A DNA stretch of 64,000 bases, taken from Endocalyx cinctus (lineage: Eukaryota > Ascomycota > Sordariomycetes > Amphisphaeriales > Apiosporaceae). The notes below the pieces were generated by a model. It was not told where the DNA came from. It was given only the letters and a program-made list of their open reading frames with translations, and did not search any database. The stretch is from the NCBI GenBank assembly GCA_001600455.1, contig BCKC01000001.1, forward strand, positions 894,441-958,440. Reading direction: 5' to 3'. A program made the translations under genes and the position numbers. Below are positions 22,705-34,948 of the stretch, in pieces (the first letter of the stretch is position 1; the number at the start of each line of letters is the position of its first letter).

Positions 22705-24655
22705 ATGTCGTCGACAAGTCCAATTGGGGACTCGAAAGAGGAGTACATTACCGGTACCGCGCCAGAACCGAGCGTCTCCCACGATCAACATGCCGCCGAT
22801 CTCAACGAGAAGGCGCAAATCGCCGATTACAAGGCAGATGCTATCGAGGCAGAAAATGCGGAGCATAACATGACTGTATTGGAGGCCGTTCGAGAGTACC
22901 CTATGGCCACCTTTTGGGCCTTTGTCATGTCATTCACCATTGTAAGATAAACCGACCTTTTTTTTTTAATCCCCACTTTCGTTTCATTCAGACGAGAGAA
23001 AAAAAAATCATGGAATTGGAGAATTGGAGCTAACCCCGTCATCTTCAAGATTATGGAATCGTACGATGTCTTCCTCTGCAACAACTTCGTCGCTTTACCC
23101 GCCTTCAGAAATAAATATGGTATATACCACGCCGAATCCGACTCTTTCGTCATCGTTACTTCGTGGCAATCTGCGCTTCAAGTGTCGGGACAGCTCGGTG
23201 CCCTCATCGGTGTTTTCCTCGCCGGTCCCCTCACCAGCCGTATCGGATACCGCTGGGCGACGATTACCGGCCTTATGCTCTTGAACGCCTTCATCTTCGT
23301 GTTCTATTTTGCCAATTCGCTGCCCGTCATCTTCGTCTCCCAGCTCCTGGAAGGTCTACCGTGGGGTATCTTTATCGCCAACGCGCCGGCCTATTGCAGT
23401 GAGATCGTCCCGATCAAGCTGCGAGCCCCTGCTACCCAGATGTTGCAGATGTACTGGGCAATTGGTAGTATCATCGTCGGTGCCGTCACCTACGTGTACA
23501 ACCCCGTCCTCAACGACAGCGCCTTCAAGTAAGTCCTCACTTTAAAATAAGAAGCAAAACTTTCTCAGTCTCTTTCTCTTTTTTCCCCTTCGCTAACGAA
23601 CCGAAAAAACAGAGTTCCAATTGCGCTTCAATGGATATTCCCCACCCCGCTCGCTATCCTCATGTTTTTCGCTCCCGAATCCCCGTGGTGGCTGGTCCGA
23701 AAGGGTCGTCTTGAAGAAGCTGCCAATTCAGTTGGCCGCCTCGGACGCCGAGAGAAGCTGAACACAGGCGAGAGCGTGGCTATGATGCGCCGTGTCATTG
23801 AGCTCGAGAAGTCCGAAAAGGAGCCCCACTACTTCGAACTATTCAAGGGTGTCGATCTTTACCGTACCCTCATCGTGTGCGGTGTTTACGCTGCGCAGAA
23901 TCTGACCGGTAACCTCATCGCGAACCAAGCCGTTTATTTCTTCGAGCGTAAGTTCCAATTATTCATTTTCTACTCTAAATAAACGTCGTCGCTAACTCAA
24001 TCTCAGAGGCCGGCGTGTCGACGAATACCGCCTTCGCCCTCGGTCTGATCACTTCGGCTCTGCAATGGATCTTCGTCATGCTTTCCTGGATCCTCACCTC
24101 GTACTTTGGCCGACGTTCTATATACTTATGGGGTACGGCCGCCAGCGTCGTCCTTCTGATCGCCCTCGGTATCGCGGCCTCTGTCGGAACCTCCGTCTCC
24201 GCTTCCAACGCGCAGGCGAGCTTGGGTCTCATCATCTCGGTCCTCTTCACCTTCGCAGCTGCGCCCGCCTCGTGGGCCGTTATCGGTGAAACCTCGTCTA
24301 TTCGCCTGAGGCCTTTGACGACCGGTATCGGACGTGCCGCGTACTACGTCGTCGAGATTCCCCTCATCTTCCTGTCCAGCTTCCTGCTTAACCCCACGGT
24401 AAATACCCTCTTCTCTTCTTCCCTCGAATTTATGCTGTGACGCATTTTGCTAACGTGAACTTTCAGGGTGGAAACCTCGGTGGCAAATGCGGTTACGTCT
24501 GGGGTGGTACCGCTCTGTTGACTTTGATCGTCGCGTACTTCTACTTGCCTGAAATGAGAGGCCGATCCTACCGTGAGATTGACATCTTATTCAAGCGTAA
24601 GGTCCCGGCCCGTAGATGGAAGTCGACGGTTATCGATGTAAACGATGACGAGTAG
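22705..24655 (+). CDS. MFS sugar transporter, alpha-glucoside/maltose permease type
   Basis: Predicted 543-residue plasma-membrane sugar:H+ symporter with 12 helices. Exons: 22705-22941, 23050-23528, 23613-23947, 24007-24398, 24467-24655 (544 codons). The cytosolic N-terminus of about 70 residues is followed by IMESYDVFLCNNF in helix 1. MFS motif A is SRIGYRW. LEGLPWGIFIANAPAYCSEI and PIKLRAPATQMLQMYWAIG match the central signature of fungal maltose/alpha-glucoside permeases. PESPWWLVRKGRLEEA lies in the central loop, followed by GRRSIYLWG and the exit motif YFYLPEMRGRSYREIDILF. All family landmarks are intact. Repression by glucose through the upstream CTGGGG array is plausible. The next gene downstream, a P450 fragment, is convergent. 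Confidence 0.9.
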
Positions 24656-25755
24656 ATGAAGGGGTGCGGAGGAGTGCCGTACGATCTAGGGGTGCGATCA
24701 GTAGCGACCAGTCAAAGGGAAGCATGTGGTGCAGTGATAGTATTCTACGTATAACACTTCGAATACTTTGCAATCACTATTCAGTTATCCTAAAGATGAA
24801 GAAGTTAGCTGCTTCGATGCATATTAATTAGATAGCCTAATTTAATTTCTACTATGTTATCTGCCACTTTCCATACCTAAGTTGCACATCATATGAATCG
24901 ATGAGCAAGCTTGCCAAATCGTAGTAGAAGGCAATCATGATAACCAGCCCCTACGCCCCGTCGAGCCATTCTCGGCTCGTTCTTACTCTGAATGATCTTA
25001 CTATAGGTGATATAACGTACCCTAAATATTGGTCAAACACTCAAATATTCTGCCATGATGTTTACTCCCGTTGTAGTCTATTATAATACTAGTTAAGGAG
25101 CAATGGCTGCTAGGAGTGAAGGGGGGGGGGGGGACGAATGAAACTTCAAATACTAGAACGATCGAAGACGACGTAGCCCTAAATACGGTGACAAGGAATC
25201 AGGAGACACTAGTCTTCTTAACCCCTAATTGGTTACATAATTATATATAATTACCCCATTTGTATTACAACGCACAGTCTAAATTTACCGACTGCATATG
25301 TCAAAGCTGGGGACAAGGTGGTATTATTAGAGAACCCTTGATCTGCCCCATTTTCAGGTTTTAAAACTCCAAAGTCTTGTGCTTTGTTACCCACAAAACC
25401 GGTATCACCCGTGGGGGATGCTCGTAGCTTGTATGGACTGTGTTTATGTCTGATGTGCTTGCTAGCCTTGACTTTGGAATAGCCTGAAAAAGGTTTACCC
25501 TTTGCATATCATTTCCAAATATTTTCACTTGGAAAAACTCTTGACCACACGTGAGCCGGCATCAGGAAAGAGATCACTTTCACACAGAGTCCAATATTTA
25601 AGGCATCTACCTGATCAATCGTGGGGAGACATGAGGACTATACAAGAAAATTCCACCACACATGATTACGTAAATCTTGATCCCAGACATCTGATAGACT
25701 AGCCCCTTTTTTTAATGACACAATACGTGCACCCTACTGTTAATCAAAAGTACGG
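24656..25755. other. Convergent intergenic region with G13 run
   Basis: No gene is seen in this 1.1-kb spacer. A run of thirteen G residues lies at 25121-25133. The rest is ordinary AT-rich sequence. Confidence 0.5.
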
Positions 25756-26521
25756 TTAGCTTTCATTACGCGCTACTGTTGCTCGAAGTCCGTTCTTCGC
25801 TGCGGTACCAATTGTGAATTGGTCGCTAGTCCAGGTAACGTCTTTCTCAGACCCAGCAGCAAATGTGAAGTCGAAGCGTTGGACAAGTGCAGCGACCACG
25901 CTATACAATTCCGCCCATGCCACGCTGCGTGGGATGCGTTAGTGAGGAAAATTCAGCGCGAACAGTCCGAAAGACAACTTACTGCATGCCAATGCACATT
26001 CTAGTACCTCGACCGAATGGTGCGTACGCTTTATCCATCTTCTTCAACACATCCTTTTCCATCCATCTCTCCGGTTCAAACTGCATGGGGTTTGGGTACA
26101 CCTTGGGATCGGTATGCATTAAGAGCAGAGTCATTCCAACTGGTGTGCCTTGAGGAATTCCCCATTTGCCATACGTGAGGTCCCGACGTTGTGTGATACG
26201 GGCCATACGTGTCGCAATTGCAGGACTAAGTCGTAGTCCCTCTGTTAAAACGGCTGTGAGATAAGGAAGAGTTTCTAGATCTGCTAAAGGTACGTCTTGT
26301 CTATTGATACCGGCCGATTTCAATTCCGTTCTTAGCCGCTGGAGAATTTCAGGGTTGCTATAGATATGGTAAAGGGTTAGTCCAAGACTGTATGCGGTCG
26401 TCTCAAATGCTGCTCCAGCGACAGTTATGACTTCGTCGCTCAGTCGTTCAGGCGTTTTCTCAGTATGTGTTTCATAGCTACCAACTGCAGATAACTTTTT
26501 GAGTCTCAATTCTCTAAACAT
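25756..26521 (-). pseudogene. Truncated cytochrome P450 (C-terminal half only)
   Basis: Two exons (25984-25756 side: 25756-25924; and 25983-26521) joined by a 58-bp GTAAGT intron encode about 235 residues, whereas a P450 needs about 500. Present are the oxygen-binding I-helix AGAAFETTA, the K-helix EGLR, the PERF-type motif FEPERWM and the heme loop FGRGTRMCIGM with its Cys ligand. The N-terminal membrane anchor and the B-H region are missing, and a TAA stop lies directly before the only ATG. The remaining part has no internal stop, so loss of the 5' half may be recent. It resembles fungal secondary-metabolism P450s of the CYP58-like group. It lies in tandem with an O-methyltransferase remnant. 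Confidence 0.8.
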
Positions 26522-26809
26522 TTAAAACCACCTTGAACCATAAAGTACCAACTGCAGCAACGACATTATTAGCACAGGCGGTTAACCAGAAGCGGAAGTG
26601 AAAATTTTATTATCACCGGTTTTGGCAGCTAAGAGGAGCAAGGGGCAGAAAAGTAAAAAAGAAGCCAGAGTGCAACACTCGTAACTATTTATCCCTTAAT
26701 AATATGAATTGTCATTTGACACCATACGGGTAGGGATACCTCTCCCCTTCCTCTACGCCAAATGGATATCCACGAGACACATAGCTTGCGGGGTTGTAAT
26801 TATATTATC

Positions 26810-26845
<36 letters not shown>
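26810..26845. repeat. T18A18 perfect palindrome
   Basis: Eighteen T residues are followed directly by eighteen A residues. The tract abuts the last recognisable codons of the O-methyltransferase remnant and may mark a rearrangement breakpoint between it and the P450 fragment. Confidence 0.95.
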
Positions 26846-27412
26846 TGTCAGGCCTATCTCCTCTAGAACCTTGCGCCACTGTGCTTCCATCCGATCCATA
26901 TATGCAAATGCATAATTACATCATCATTAGGTTCATTTTGAATAGTAGGAAGATCACTAGGACGCGTGGTACGTAGCTGTGTACATACCTTTAACCGGCT
27001 GAGTGTCGGAAAAGTTATGAATCATATTATCGACGCTAGGAGTTGGCAACTCTTTCTCGGTAGAATATGGCAGGTCTTACGTGACTATGAAGTTCATGGA
27101 ACTTCTCCTTGAGCTGCGCACACTGGTCACCAATATCACCTCCGATGCTGATATACAGCCCGTCACTCAAGAACCCATCCATTCGATTCTTCCAAGACTG
27201 GATCAACTGTCAACCCCAAGAGCTCAGGCTCGCGTCGGAATACCATGTAGTCGTTGAAATGTTTGATATTGTCCGGATAATCTCGGAACCAGTCAAAAGT
27301 ATGGTCTCCTGTTTTTCAGGGGTCCTGAAATATCGTCTGATGCTCATTGGTAGAGTTCCTGAAGCCAGTTTTCTTCAATAAGTCTGGCAGTGCCTGATAT
27401 TGAGATGCAGTC
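26846..27412 (-). pseudogene. Decayed fungal O-methyltransferase
   Basis: Reverse-strand translation recovers pieces of a SAM-dependent O-methyltransferase (Methyltransf_2 type) in the correct order. They are: YQALPDLLKKTGF then a TGA stop (about 27316), TFDWFRDYPDNIKHFNDYMV, a frameshift near 27165, LYISIGGDIGDQCAQLKEKF (SAM motif I region), DNMIHNFSDTQPVKG, and the C-terminal MDRMEAQWRKVLEEIGL. Two donor sites remain recognisable (GTAAGA at 27080, GTATGT at 26988). The catalytic His region and the dimerisation N-terminus are absent. The stop, frameshift and missing pieces make it a clear pseudogene. Confidence 0.72.
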
Positions 27413-28630
27413 GTTTTAATACTAGAGATAATATCAGATACGAAATTTGACTTGGAATATTTAAAATATTTCTAACCATGTAGCCACGGCGCTAATGGTC
27501 GGAGTAGTAATGACGTAAGCAGTGCCTGAGTAAAGCGGCGACGGACGGAGTAGCTAATTTAGTCAGTGTTGAATAGGGCAGCTTTTGCAAAACACAACAG
27601 GGAACCTAATACATGATATAATTTTGAAGAAATGGTTTCTGATAGCCAAGAGCGAACATAAAGTAAAGATTCTTTAGCAGTACGAATATGTTGTAGTTCA
27701 AGTTGATTCCAGTAACTAATTATCTTCTTATGACTGCCTTGGTATATTAAGAGTGTGTTACCACCCGTACCCAATCTGGCCTATCAGGCCCCATAGTAAC
27801 GTGAATGAATGCTGGCAGTGCTTTGTATGTTGGCTGTATTAAAAAACATTTTGTTCTAGAAGTCTCATATTGATGCATAGCGTCTCTAAATTACTATCTT
27901 CGCTATGTTCTTGCTTATCCAGATATTTCATACGCGCGGTCGGCAGATTATTCCGCATATTATTAACGGTCGCGTCATTTTTAAGAACCATGACCTTTGA
28001 TCCCTAGAATGCTTCACCCTGACCTACTTCATTGATCAGCTCCCTCCCTCTCTCTCTCTTTCTCTCTCTCTAGTCTAGTGCACATGGGCATCAAACCTTC
28101 GGCAGTTCGGATTCTTCACGCCAATCAACCAGACGGAATAATTTCTGAATATCATTGAGAAACATATTTTGAACAATATCCTGGGTTCATTGTGATTTTT
28201 TCTGCATCTACTGGCTATAAATATTTTTCAACAAAATGCAAACTAGCTTCGGGTCACTCTTGGAATTCCTTTGAACGACGGAGGATAATTATTTATAATA
28301 AATTTACCTTCTATATGAATCTGCAAGCTACTTCGTTTTGTTTATTTCGAGATCACAGAGTGAGAAAGGGACGCGGCAAGCGAGGTGTTAAGGGAAGTTA
28401 AGTTCAAGCTCGGTACTGATGTAAAATATATTGGTGTCGCGAACGCCGCAAGATCGAATTCTAAGTATTTATCCGCCATCTTATTAACAGAAAGAACATC
28501 ATTCCAAAAATCATTGTATGCTCGCCTTGTAGGTATCAAATTGCTCATCGCTAAAACTCTTGACAAACGACTAATGAGAGAATAGCACTCAAAAACGTAG
28601 AATACTATAGACTTTCACCGAAAATGAAAA
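27413..28630. other. Intergenic region with CT-rich repeat
   Basis: No gene could be supported. A CT-rich simple repeat occupies about 28041-28071. Sequence near 27410-27430 may hold the decayed acceptor and exon start of the O-methyltransferase. Confidence 0.5.
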
Positions 28631-29307
28631 CTACAAAAGAAGAATGCCGATGGCAATCGACGAAGCGAGGAGAATATTTGCACTGGTGATCGGGGCTGCC
28701 GATGGTGGATCATTGTTTTTCTCGTCGGTAAAATCGTCTTTGCAGGTGTCCCCACAGCAGTAACTATTCATAGGATTTGAGTTAGCAAAGACAATACTAC
28801 TTTTTTTCTCTTCTTAAAAAAAACTAATTATTGCGTCATCTAGACGGGGACTACTTACTAGTACCCATATCTCTTCGTCAACTCAAAACCTACGCAGTTC
28901 GTCCCGTTGTTCGACAGACGCGTGAAAGGCTGCTCGCATATATCCTCACCGTCTGGTTGATCGTCCGCGGTTCCATTTCCAGGCGTGTTGTAGATGTACA
29001 TGGCACAACCGTCGCCTATGCTGGATGTATTGGCCCAGACCCTTACGAGGCCGTCTCGATCCCCCGCCGGGAAGTCCTCCAGCTCGCTGTACGTGGCCGC
29101 GCAGCCCGAAGTCGGCTCGCTGTCATCATTGTCCTCGTAGAACACGTCGATGGACTTGCCTGATATGGTCGAGTTGTTAAGACCCTCAGCACCGCATTGA
29201 TCCGTGTTCCAGATATCTATTTCAGCCAGCTGCTTCTGGGCCCGAGTCAGGCTGGCGAGGGTGAGAAAGCCGATTACGAGAGTCCTGATTGGGTTCTTTA
29301 GTCCCAT
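28631..29307 (-). CDS. GPI-anchored small secreted Cys-rich protein
   Basis: Predicted 193-residue precursor. Exons are 28859-29307 and 28631-28763, joined by a 95-bp intron (GTAAGT donor, TGCTAACTC branch) that replaces an early TAG. Residues 1-23 (MGLKNPIRTLVIGFLTLASL...) form a signal peptide. The mature part has eight cysteines, including the YYCCGDTC cluster in exon 2, and several N-glycosylation sequons (NNST, NTS, NGT). The C-terminus is a short hydrophilic stretch, then a hydrophobic ANILLASSIAIGILLL tail, as in GPI-attachment signals. It would sit on the plasma membrane or in the cell wall. I do not recognise a named family. Single-exon reading misses the Cys cluster and the GPI signal. 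Confidence 0.75.
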
Positions 29308-32300
29308 TTTTCCCCTTCGTGATACGAAACGAGCCGAAGAAGTATATGAATTCAGACGCTGTCAAACTCGGAAGTTGCTCTCGCCCGCCCTGGTCAACGG
29401 CTAAGTCTATCGTTGCTTTGCTCAGGCTCTATTCAAGCCTTTCTAGGATATTTTGAGAAAAGTTTTCAAATTTGGATTAATCGATTATTGAGGAGCTAAA
29501 TGGACATCTATGAGGAGATAGGGTACGTTAAAGTGTAAGTAGCGCAGTTGTAGACTAAACTTAGTGGTCGAACAAGAACATAGTTTAGAAGCCGAATAAT
29601 AATTATTTCGTTTATTCTCAACTTCTTCATTTCACCTATGATGTGGAAAATTGCTTCTTATATAAACGTACTCTGCTTAAACTACCCGGAGGATAGCTGT
29701 AAGCAAATCACTAAAATAGGCCGGCGAAGCAGTATCCCTGACAATATCCTGGTTTGCTAAAAGATACTTGGAAATTCTGTTTTGGGATACTGTCAGGCTG
29801 TGACGTAACAGTAGTCGTGTAACAATAGATATGCACCACTGGAAACTTAGAAATAAATCTTAACATTTCTATACCTAATTTCCATGTAAAATTGACCCTC
29901 AATTTATTTATCGTGAGACGACAACTCATAGAATTGAGCTAGCTAAAGTTATAAAAATACAATCACTCGGTATCGTGGATTGGCGAGTTCATGCTAACTG
30001 ATAATCAATGTTGCAGTGGCTTTCTAGTGAGAGCCACTTATCTATAACTGTAGGGAAATATTCCTTGTAAACCTGGAGACTTTCTACGTACCTCGCCTCT
30101 AAATTCAGTAGGGGCAGGAAGCGGAAGGACCACAAATAAGATTCGCCAAGAATAGGAGGAATCAAAGGCGGGATAGTATGTGTAAGTGTAAGCTGACCTC
30201 CTCAGCATTATCCGTGTAAATATCCACTTATGTTACGGTGATGTAGTTACAAGTTGGTGATACTAGGAGCATAACATTTCCGTGCCGTACGACTTTTTAG
30301 CCCTGACATCATCGGCACCGTCCGCTACTCTCTTACAGTTAATACTCAAAATAGTACGTCTGACAGGTACATAATTTGCTAAGATTCAAAATTGGATCTT
30401 GGCACACATCACTCGTACGTCAGATTTCTATTGCTAGTTACCTGCAGTTTATCTACGAATTAGAATTGGAAGATTGTGGCCTATGCAACAGACTTGTCGG
30501 AACATGTGATTTGTAATTCTAAAGCAGGGCAGCTTTTTACCTCTAATCTGCTTTTAAGTATCTGCATCGTACGCATCCTCATATGTAATTCAGATGTCTA
30601 CAGCTTTTTAGATGATATACCATAGTCAAGAACAACACTAGATCTTTAGTACCTTCGTTTGGCCTCTTTCAGATCAAGTATATTGTCACTGGAGGATAGA
30701 CTGGTCTGCAGTGTCAATGGAAATCACTTCAGTAACCGAACAGTTACATAACATGAATGCTTGATTAAGCAGGCTGGCATGTTTCCCTCAAATGTGCCTT
30801 TCGTAAGTGGCATGTGCATCGGTTAGTAGTGGCGCATATACGATTTCGGCGGAATATTATAAAGTCTAGTTACAGAAGTACCGAGGGTGAATGGGATATT
30901 CATGATCCATTGAATATCGAGAAGGGGTTAATCATCGCCAATTGGAAGGAGATGAACAACATTCGTGAACTTTTATTCGCTTACTTTTGAGTTCTAAGCG
31001 TGATAATTAGTCTTATGATATTTTTATTAGTTATGCCGCTGCAGCCTGGGTTAGATTCTATATTTCCACATTCTTTATCCTTCACGTAATTTAGCTGTTT
31101 TAAGACCCTGACAGTACGTAACTTTCTATAAGGACTGGGCGGTTACGATTCTTACCAGTAATTAGGCGTAAAGTCCTTCTCAAAATATATTTCTTACCTA
31201 GTAAAAACAAATATCCTTGATATAAATTGTGCGACGTAAAATACAGATTTCATGCAGAAGAGTACCTCAGTACCATCATATAAAACCCGCCGTAGTAGTT
31301 AATCTGCTGGTTGTGGCTGTTATTAACCTTTGCTGTCTCCTCCAAAGTTGAATCTACCTTAAAGGTCGTATTAATACGAGTTATCTATGCCTGTAAAAGA
31401 TTATAACCGAGTAAAAAGAGGCTGAATTAAACATACGCAGTCTCAAATTGACTACAGTCGTTCCTTTTCCTGAACTATCGTACTAAATACCCTCGTTTTC
31501 ACTCATGAAGTCTTTATAGCTATCTATCAACACATGAAAAAGTGGGATCATACAGAAGGATTCCGCTATCAAAAGCTGCAGTCTTGGCCTTATCGTATAT
31601 GCCGTCATCTGATAACCATGCGAGCATATTATTAAGCCTATTCGTGCGCTAGAACAAGGGGTAGTTCGAGTTTGGATTTGCACTTCATCTTGTCAGCACT
31701 CGTAAAGAAAGTATCGCTTTGAACTGGCATAGCGTACACTTTTACCATAATGCTATGTTTCAAATCATGCTTAATTGTATCCATCCCGAAGTCCTATAGC
31801 GAATATGCCCGTAACAATAACCGTGATAATTTCGTGGTAGCTCCATTCGGAGTGGGTGATGAATCAGTATCGGTCAGCCTCCGAGGTATTTATTTAACAT
31901 TTTTCATATTCATATGGGAATATTCTTTTTTTGTGGGTATTTGAGTTAGCTAAGAGTCTTTGTGACGGAGAAGTGGGACTGGATAGGACCTGCTTTCGGA
32001 GGCGTAAAATTAAGGGGTGGAATCCATCTCACCAAAACGGTATGAGAGACTGACTAATCCTATAATTACATGTTACCAACTCTGGAAGCATTATAAATAA
32101 ATAGGGTGCTGAGCTCGCTTTCGATCCATAGAAATAGATAGATCCTTAATCCCTAACTCAACGAAAGATTTATATAGTACACTCTATATGATTACCAAGC
32201 TCCCAATTCACCTCGACAAGCTCTAACATGTTCATAATTGTAACGTGAAAATTTCAAGAATTCCGTGCGGTGAACACAGTTTCTAAAAGAGCCTTGAATG

Positions 32301-32975
32301 GTTCTGACTCTTTCGCATTGTCGAAATCCCTCCGCACGATGGATAACTCCTGTTGTTGTAGTCAGTATCTCGGCCCCCCTTTCCCCATGGAGAGTATCAG
32401 AAAAATCAGGTTCCTTGTATGAACCTTCTCTAGGACTATCCAGCCGCATTTCAACTAGCACGATACCCAGCGCAATAAGATTTAATACTGGGTGCAAGGA
32501 TCTGAGAGGAGAGCAAAGTTGGTATCTTCAGTGGTTCTCTTGCCGTTGAGAACGGTTTTATGTCGATAGAAGAGGCTCACTGGTAAAAAGTATTGGCGAC
32601 CTTACCCCTGCTCTTGTTCTGCAATTTTTCGGGAAGAAATTGTAAAGCTTACTTATTCTATGTGTGACGCATTCGCTACGAACATGGTATTGTCATATCG
32701 CCTTTGTAAAACGCCACGACAGTACTTCCTTCTGTTTCTCCCATAAATTGGTCTTGGTCTCGAAGACACCTAATCTCCCTCGTCGCTAATTGAAGAAAAT
32801 ATTCACATGAAATGAAAACTTTGTATGTAATCATCCTCTACATATAAAGCGTTGTTCTTTACTTGACCGATAGGCTATTGAAACTACCTACTATCTAGAG
32901 TTTGATTCGATAAACTTTTCCAAATATTACCTCCATTATTTGATAGTGATTCAATTTAACTATTGTTTCATTGTT
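29308..32975. other. 3.7-kb AT-rich gene-poor region
   Basis: No intact gene is visible on either strand. The composition is uniformly AT-rich with frequent stops, as expected for old, mutated repeat or gene remnants. One short open frame (32192-32497) is listed separately. Confidence 0.55.
32192..32497 (-). pseudogene. Possible remnant of a fungal kinase-like/DUF7580 protein
   Basis: An open frame of about 100 codons begins without a proper ATG and reads HPVLNLIALGIVLVEM. This resembles the ALGxxLxEL helix found in kinase-like DUF7580 proteins of fungi. Downstream residues (FRQCERVRTIQGSFRNCVHR) partly fit the same C-terminal region. No further exons were found. The assignment rests on one short motif and could be chance. 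Confidence 0.25.
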
Positions 32976-34695
32976 CTACCGTCTTCGCACACGTATTTTT
33001 GCATCAAGAGGGGGGATGCCAAAACCGACGAACCAAGTATTTGGAGGTCTCTTTCCTTCGTAACTCTCCGGGAACTCAATGTCATAATTCATCAGCGCAT
33101 AAGCCAGCACCATCTTGAGTTCGAAATCAACCAAGAATCGTCCGGGGCAGGCGTGTCTACCGTGACTAAACGGCACGTAGTCCGTACCGGAGGAGACAAA
33201 GCTGAGATTGTTCAGGCCCGGCTTACCCGTGGTCGGGTCGGCCCCGGCCTCTCTGCGTCGCGAAAACCGGAACGGGTCATATTTCTCAGGGTCCTCGATC
33301 AAGTCTCCGTCGGTCTGCGCTTGGTGTGCCAGGATGCTGACCATGGTCCCTTGGGGTAGGCAGATGCCGTCTTCGGTAACGAGGCCGGAGGGAGAGATGA
33401 CGAGACGCTGGACGGTGCGCCCAATAAATGAGTGCGCTCTCAGCGTCTCACGGGCAACGCTGTCGGCGCGGACTAGAGAAGATACCTTGGCGCGGGACCA
33501 CGGGTGGGTGCCGTCATAGCTAGCTTGGTCGGGTGATGACGTGCCCATAATCACCTTGGCTATCTCCTGCCGTAACGTAGAAATCGTGTCATATTCCGCG
33601 TTGGAGCCCAAGATGTTCAAAAAGATGTTGTGTAGCGTGATGACGGTCTGGTGCATGGTGCCGAAGTTGGTGATGGCCAGGCGTCCGGTGATATCATCAA
33701 CGTTGCGGAATTCCTTGGGTCGCTCTTTCGCCGCATGTGTCAACATCATCTGTACCAGATCTTCTGGCTCCGCGATATCTTCACCGGCGGCCCGTCGCTC
33801 GATAATGGCGACGCGCTCGCGATATAGCGGCTCGAATCGTTTTTTCAAGTCTGCCAACTTGGCTTTCATTCCACGGGCTGCCCAAGGGCCATACAGGGGT
33901 TTGAACGGCTTTCGCACCGTCGCCAGAGCGCCAGCCGTGTCGAGCATACCGTCTAAGGCAGCGTAACAGCTCTTCACGAATTCTTCATCTCGGCAGAGTT
34001 TCAACCCTTCGGGAGAGTCGCCGAGAGTAAAAGCAAGGGTAGCACGTCCGGCGAGAACTCGGCAGGCTGGGAAGAGGTCTACTTCTTTCCAGTCTCCATT
34101 CTCGGGTGCGGAGAAGCCTTCCTCGACCGCGACCTTGACCTCCCGGTTCATGATGTTGCAAACTGTCTCCAAGGCGGCGTTCAGGTCGTTCTTGATAAGA
34201 TAGCCGCTCCAAGGGTCGTGTGCGAACTTATACCCAAGACTGTAGTCCATGCCAATGGATTCTATCTGAGCGTGAAGGGAGCTGGCGACGGAGTCTGGTT
34301 GACGGGTCAACCATTGTAGGGAGGATGGAGGCAGAATCACCTCATCACAGGGGCCGAAGACTGGAATCAGGACAGCTTTGTTTTTCTTCGAGTACTATGT
34401 CATACGAGTTTTAGCCAGGGACGCAGGCGAAAAGAGAAGTAGCATTCAGAAGTCTTACGTTCTCATACGCATCTTTGAATACAGCAGTACAATCTGTGGT
34501 AAATCGCTGTTTCATATCTTTCCATGATACACCTTCTTTTTCACCTAAGCGGGGAAGATTTTTTGGATACTGAGGAGGGGAAATGAGTCGATAGACAACG
34601 ACCGAGAGCACTACGAGTACAGCAAGGGCAATAGCTATTTTCTGGACCGCGTCTGACGAAGGCACAGCTGTGCCGTATACATTTGAAATCCCCAT
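32976..34695 (-). CDS. Cytochrome P450 monooxygenase
   Basis: Predicted 548-residue ER-anchored P450. Exons are 34459-34695 and 32976-34385, with a 73-bp intron in phase 0. The N-terminal anchor IAIALAVLVVLSVVVYRLI is followed by the proline-rich PPQYPKNLPRLG hinge. The I-helix region reads NFGTMHQTVITLHN, in which the usual acid-alcohol pair is replaced, as in the fungal ent-kaurene-oxidase-like group. The K-helix is ARETLRAHSF (ExxR), and FSHGRHACPGR carries heme-ligand Cys492. These features match a family that oxidises terpenoids and alkaloids in secondary metabolism. No partner biosynthetic enzyme is adjacent, and the substrate is unknown. It is divergent from a siderophore transporter 1.6 kb away. 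No lesion is visible. Confidence 0.88.
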
Positions 34696-34939
34696 TCTGC
34701 CCGAGACGAATCAGCGACGAAATATTCGGACTGATACTACGTGTAAAAAATACAAGATGTTTTAAGGATTACGAAGCGAGCACTGCATAGAAAGGTTTTA
34801 TTTGAATTCCATAGCGGTATCGGCTCATTCAAAGTAACGAGAAAGAGTGTCCACTTGAAAAAGTTTTCATTACACAGTATTCGCAGTCGACCCTCATTCG
34901 AAACACTTACTAACAGTATAGCGTCGTGATCTGCACTGA

Positions 34940-34948
34940 TTATCTGAT
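34940..34948 (-). promoter_or_regulatory. SreA-type site ATCAGATAA
   Basis: Exact match to ATCWGATAA on the minus strand, in a patch with further GATA cores (GATAAG, GATAAT). It lies about 240 bp upstream of the P450 start and 1.35 kb upstream of the transporter. Confidence 0.4.
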
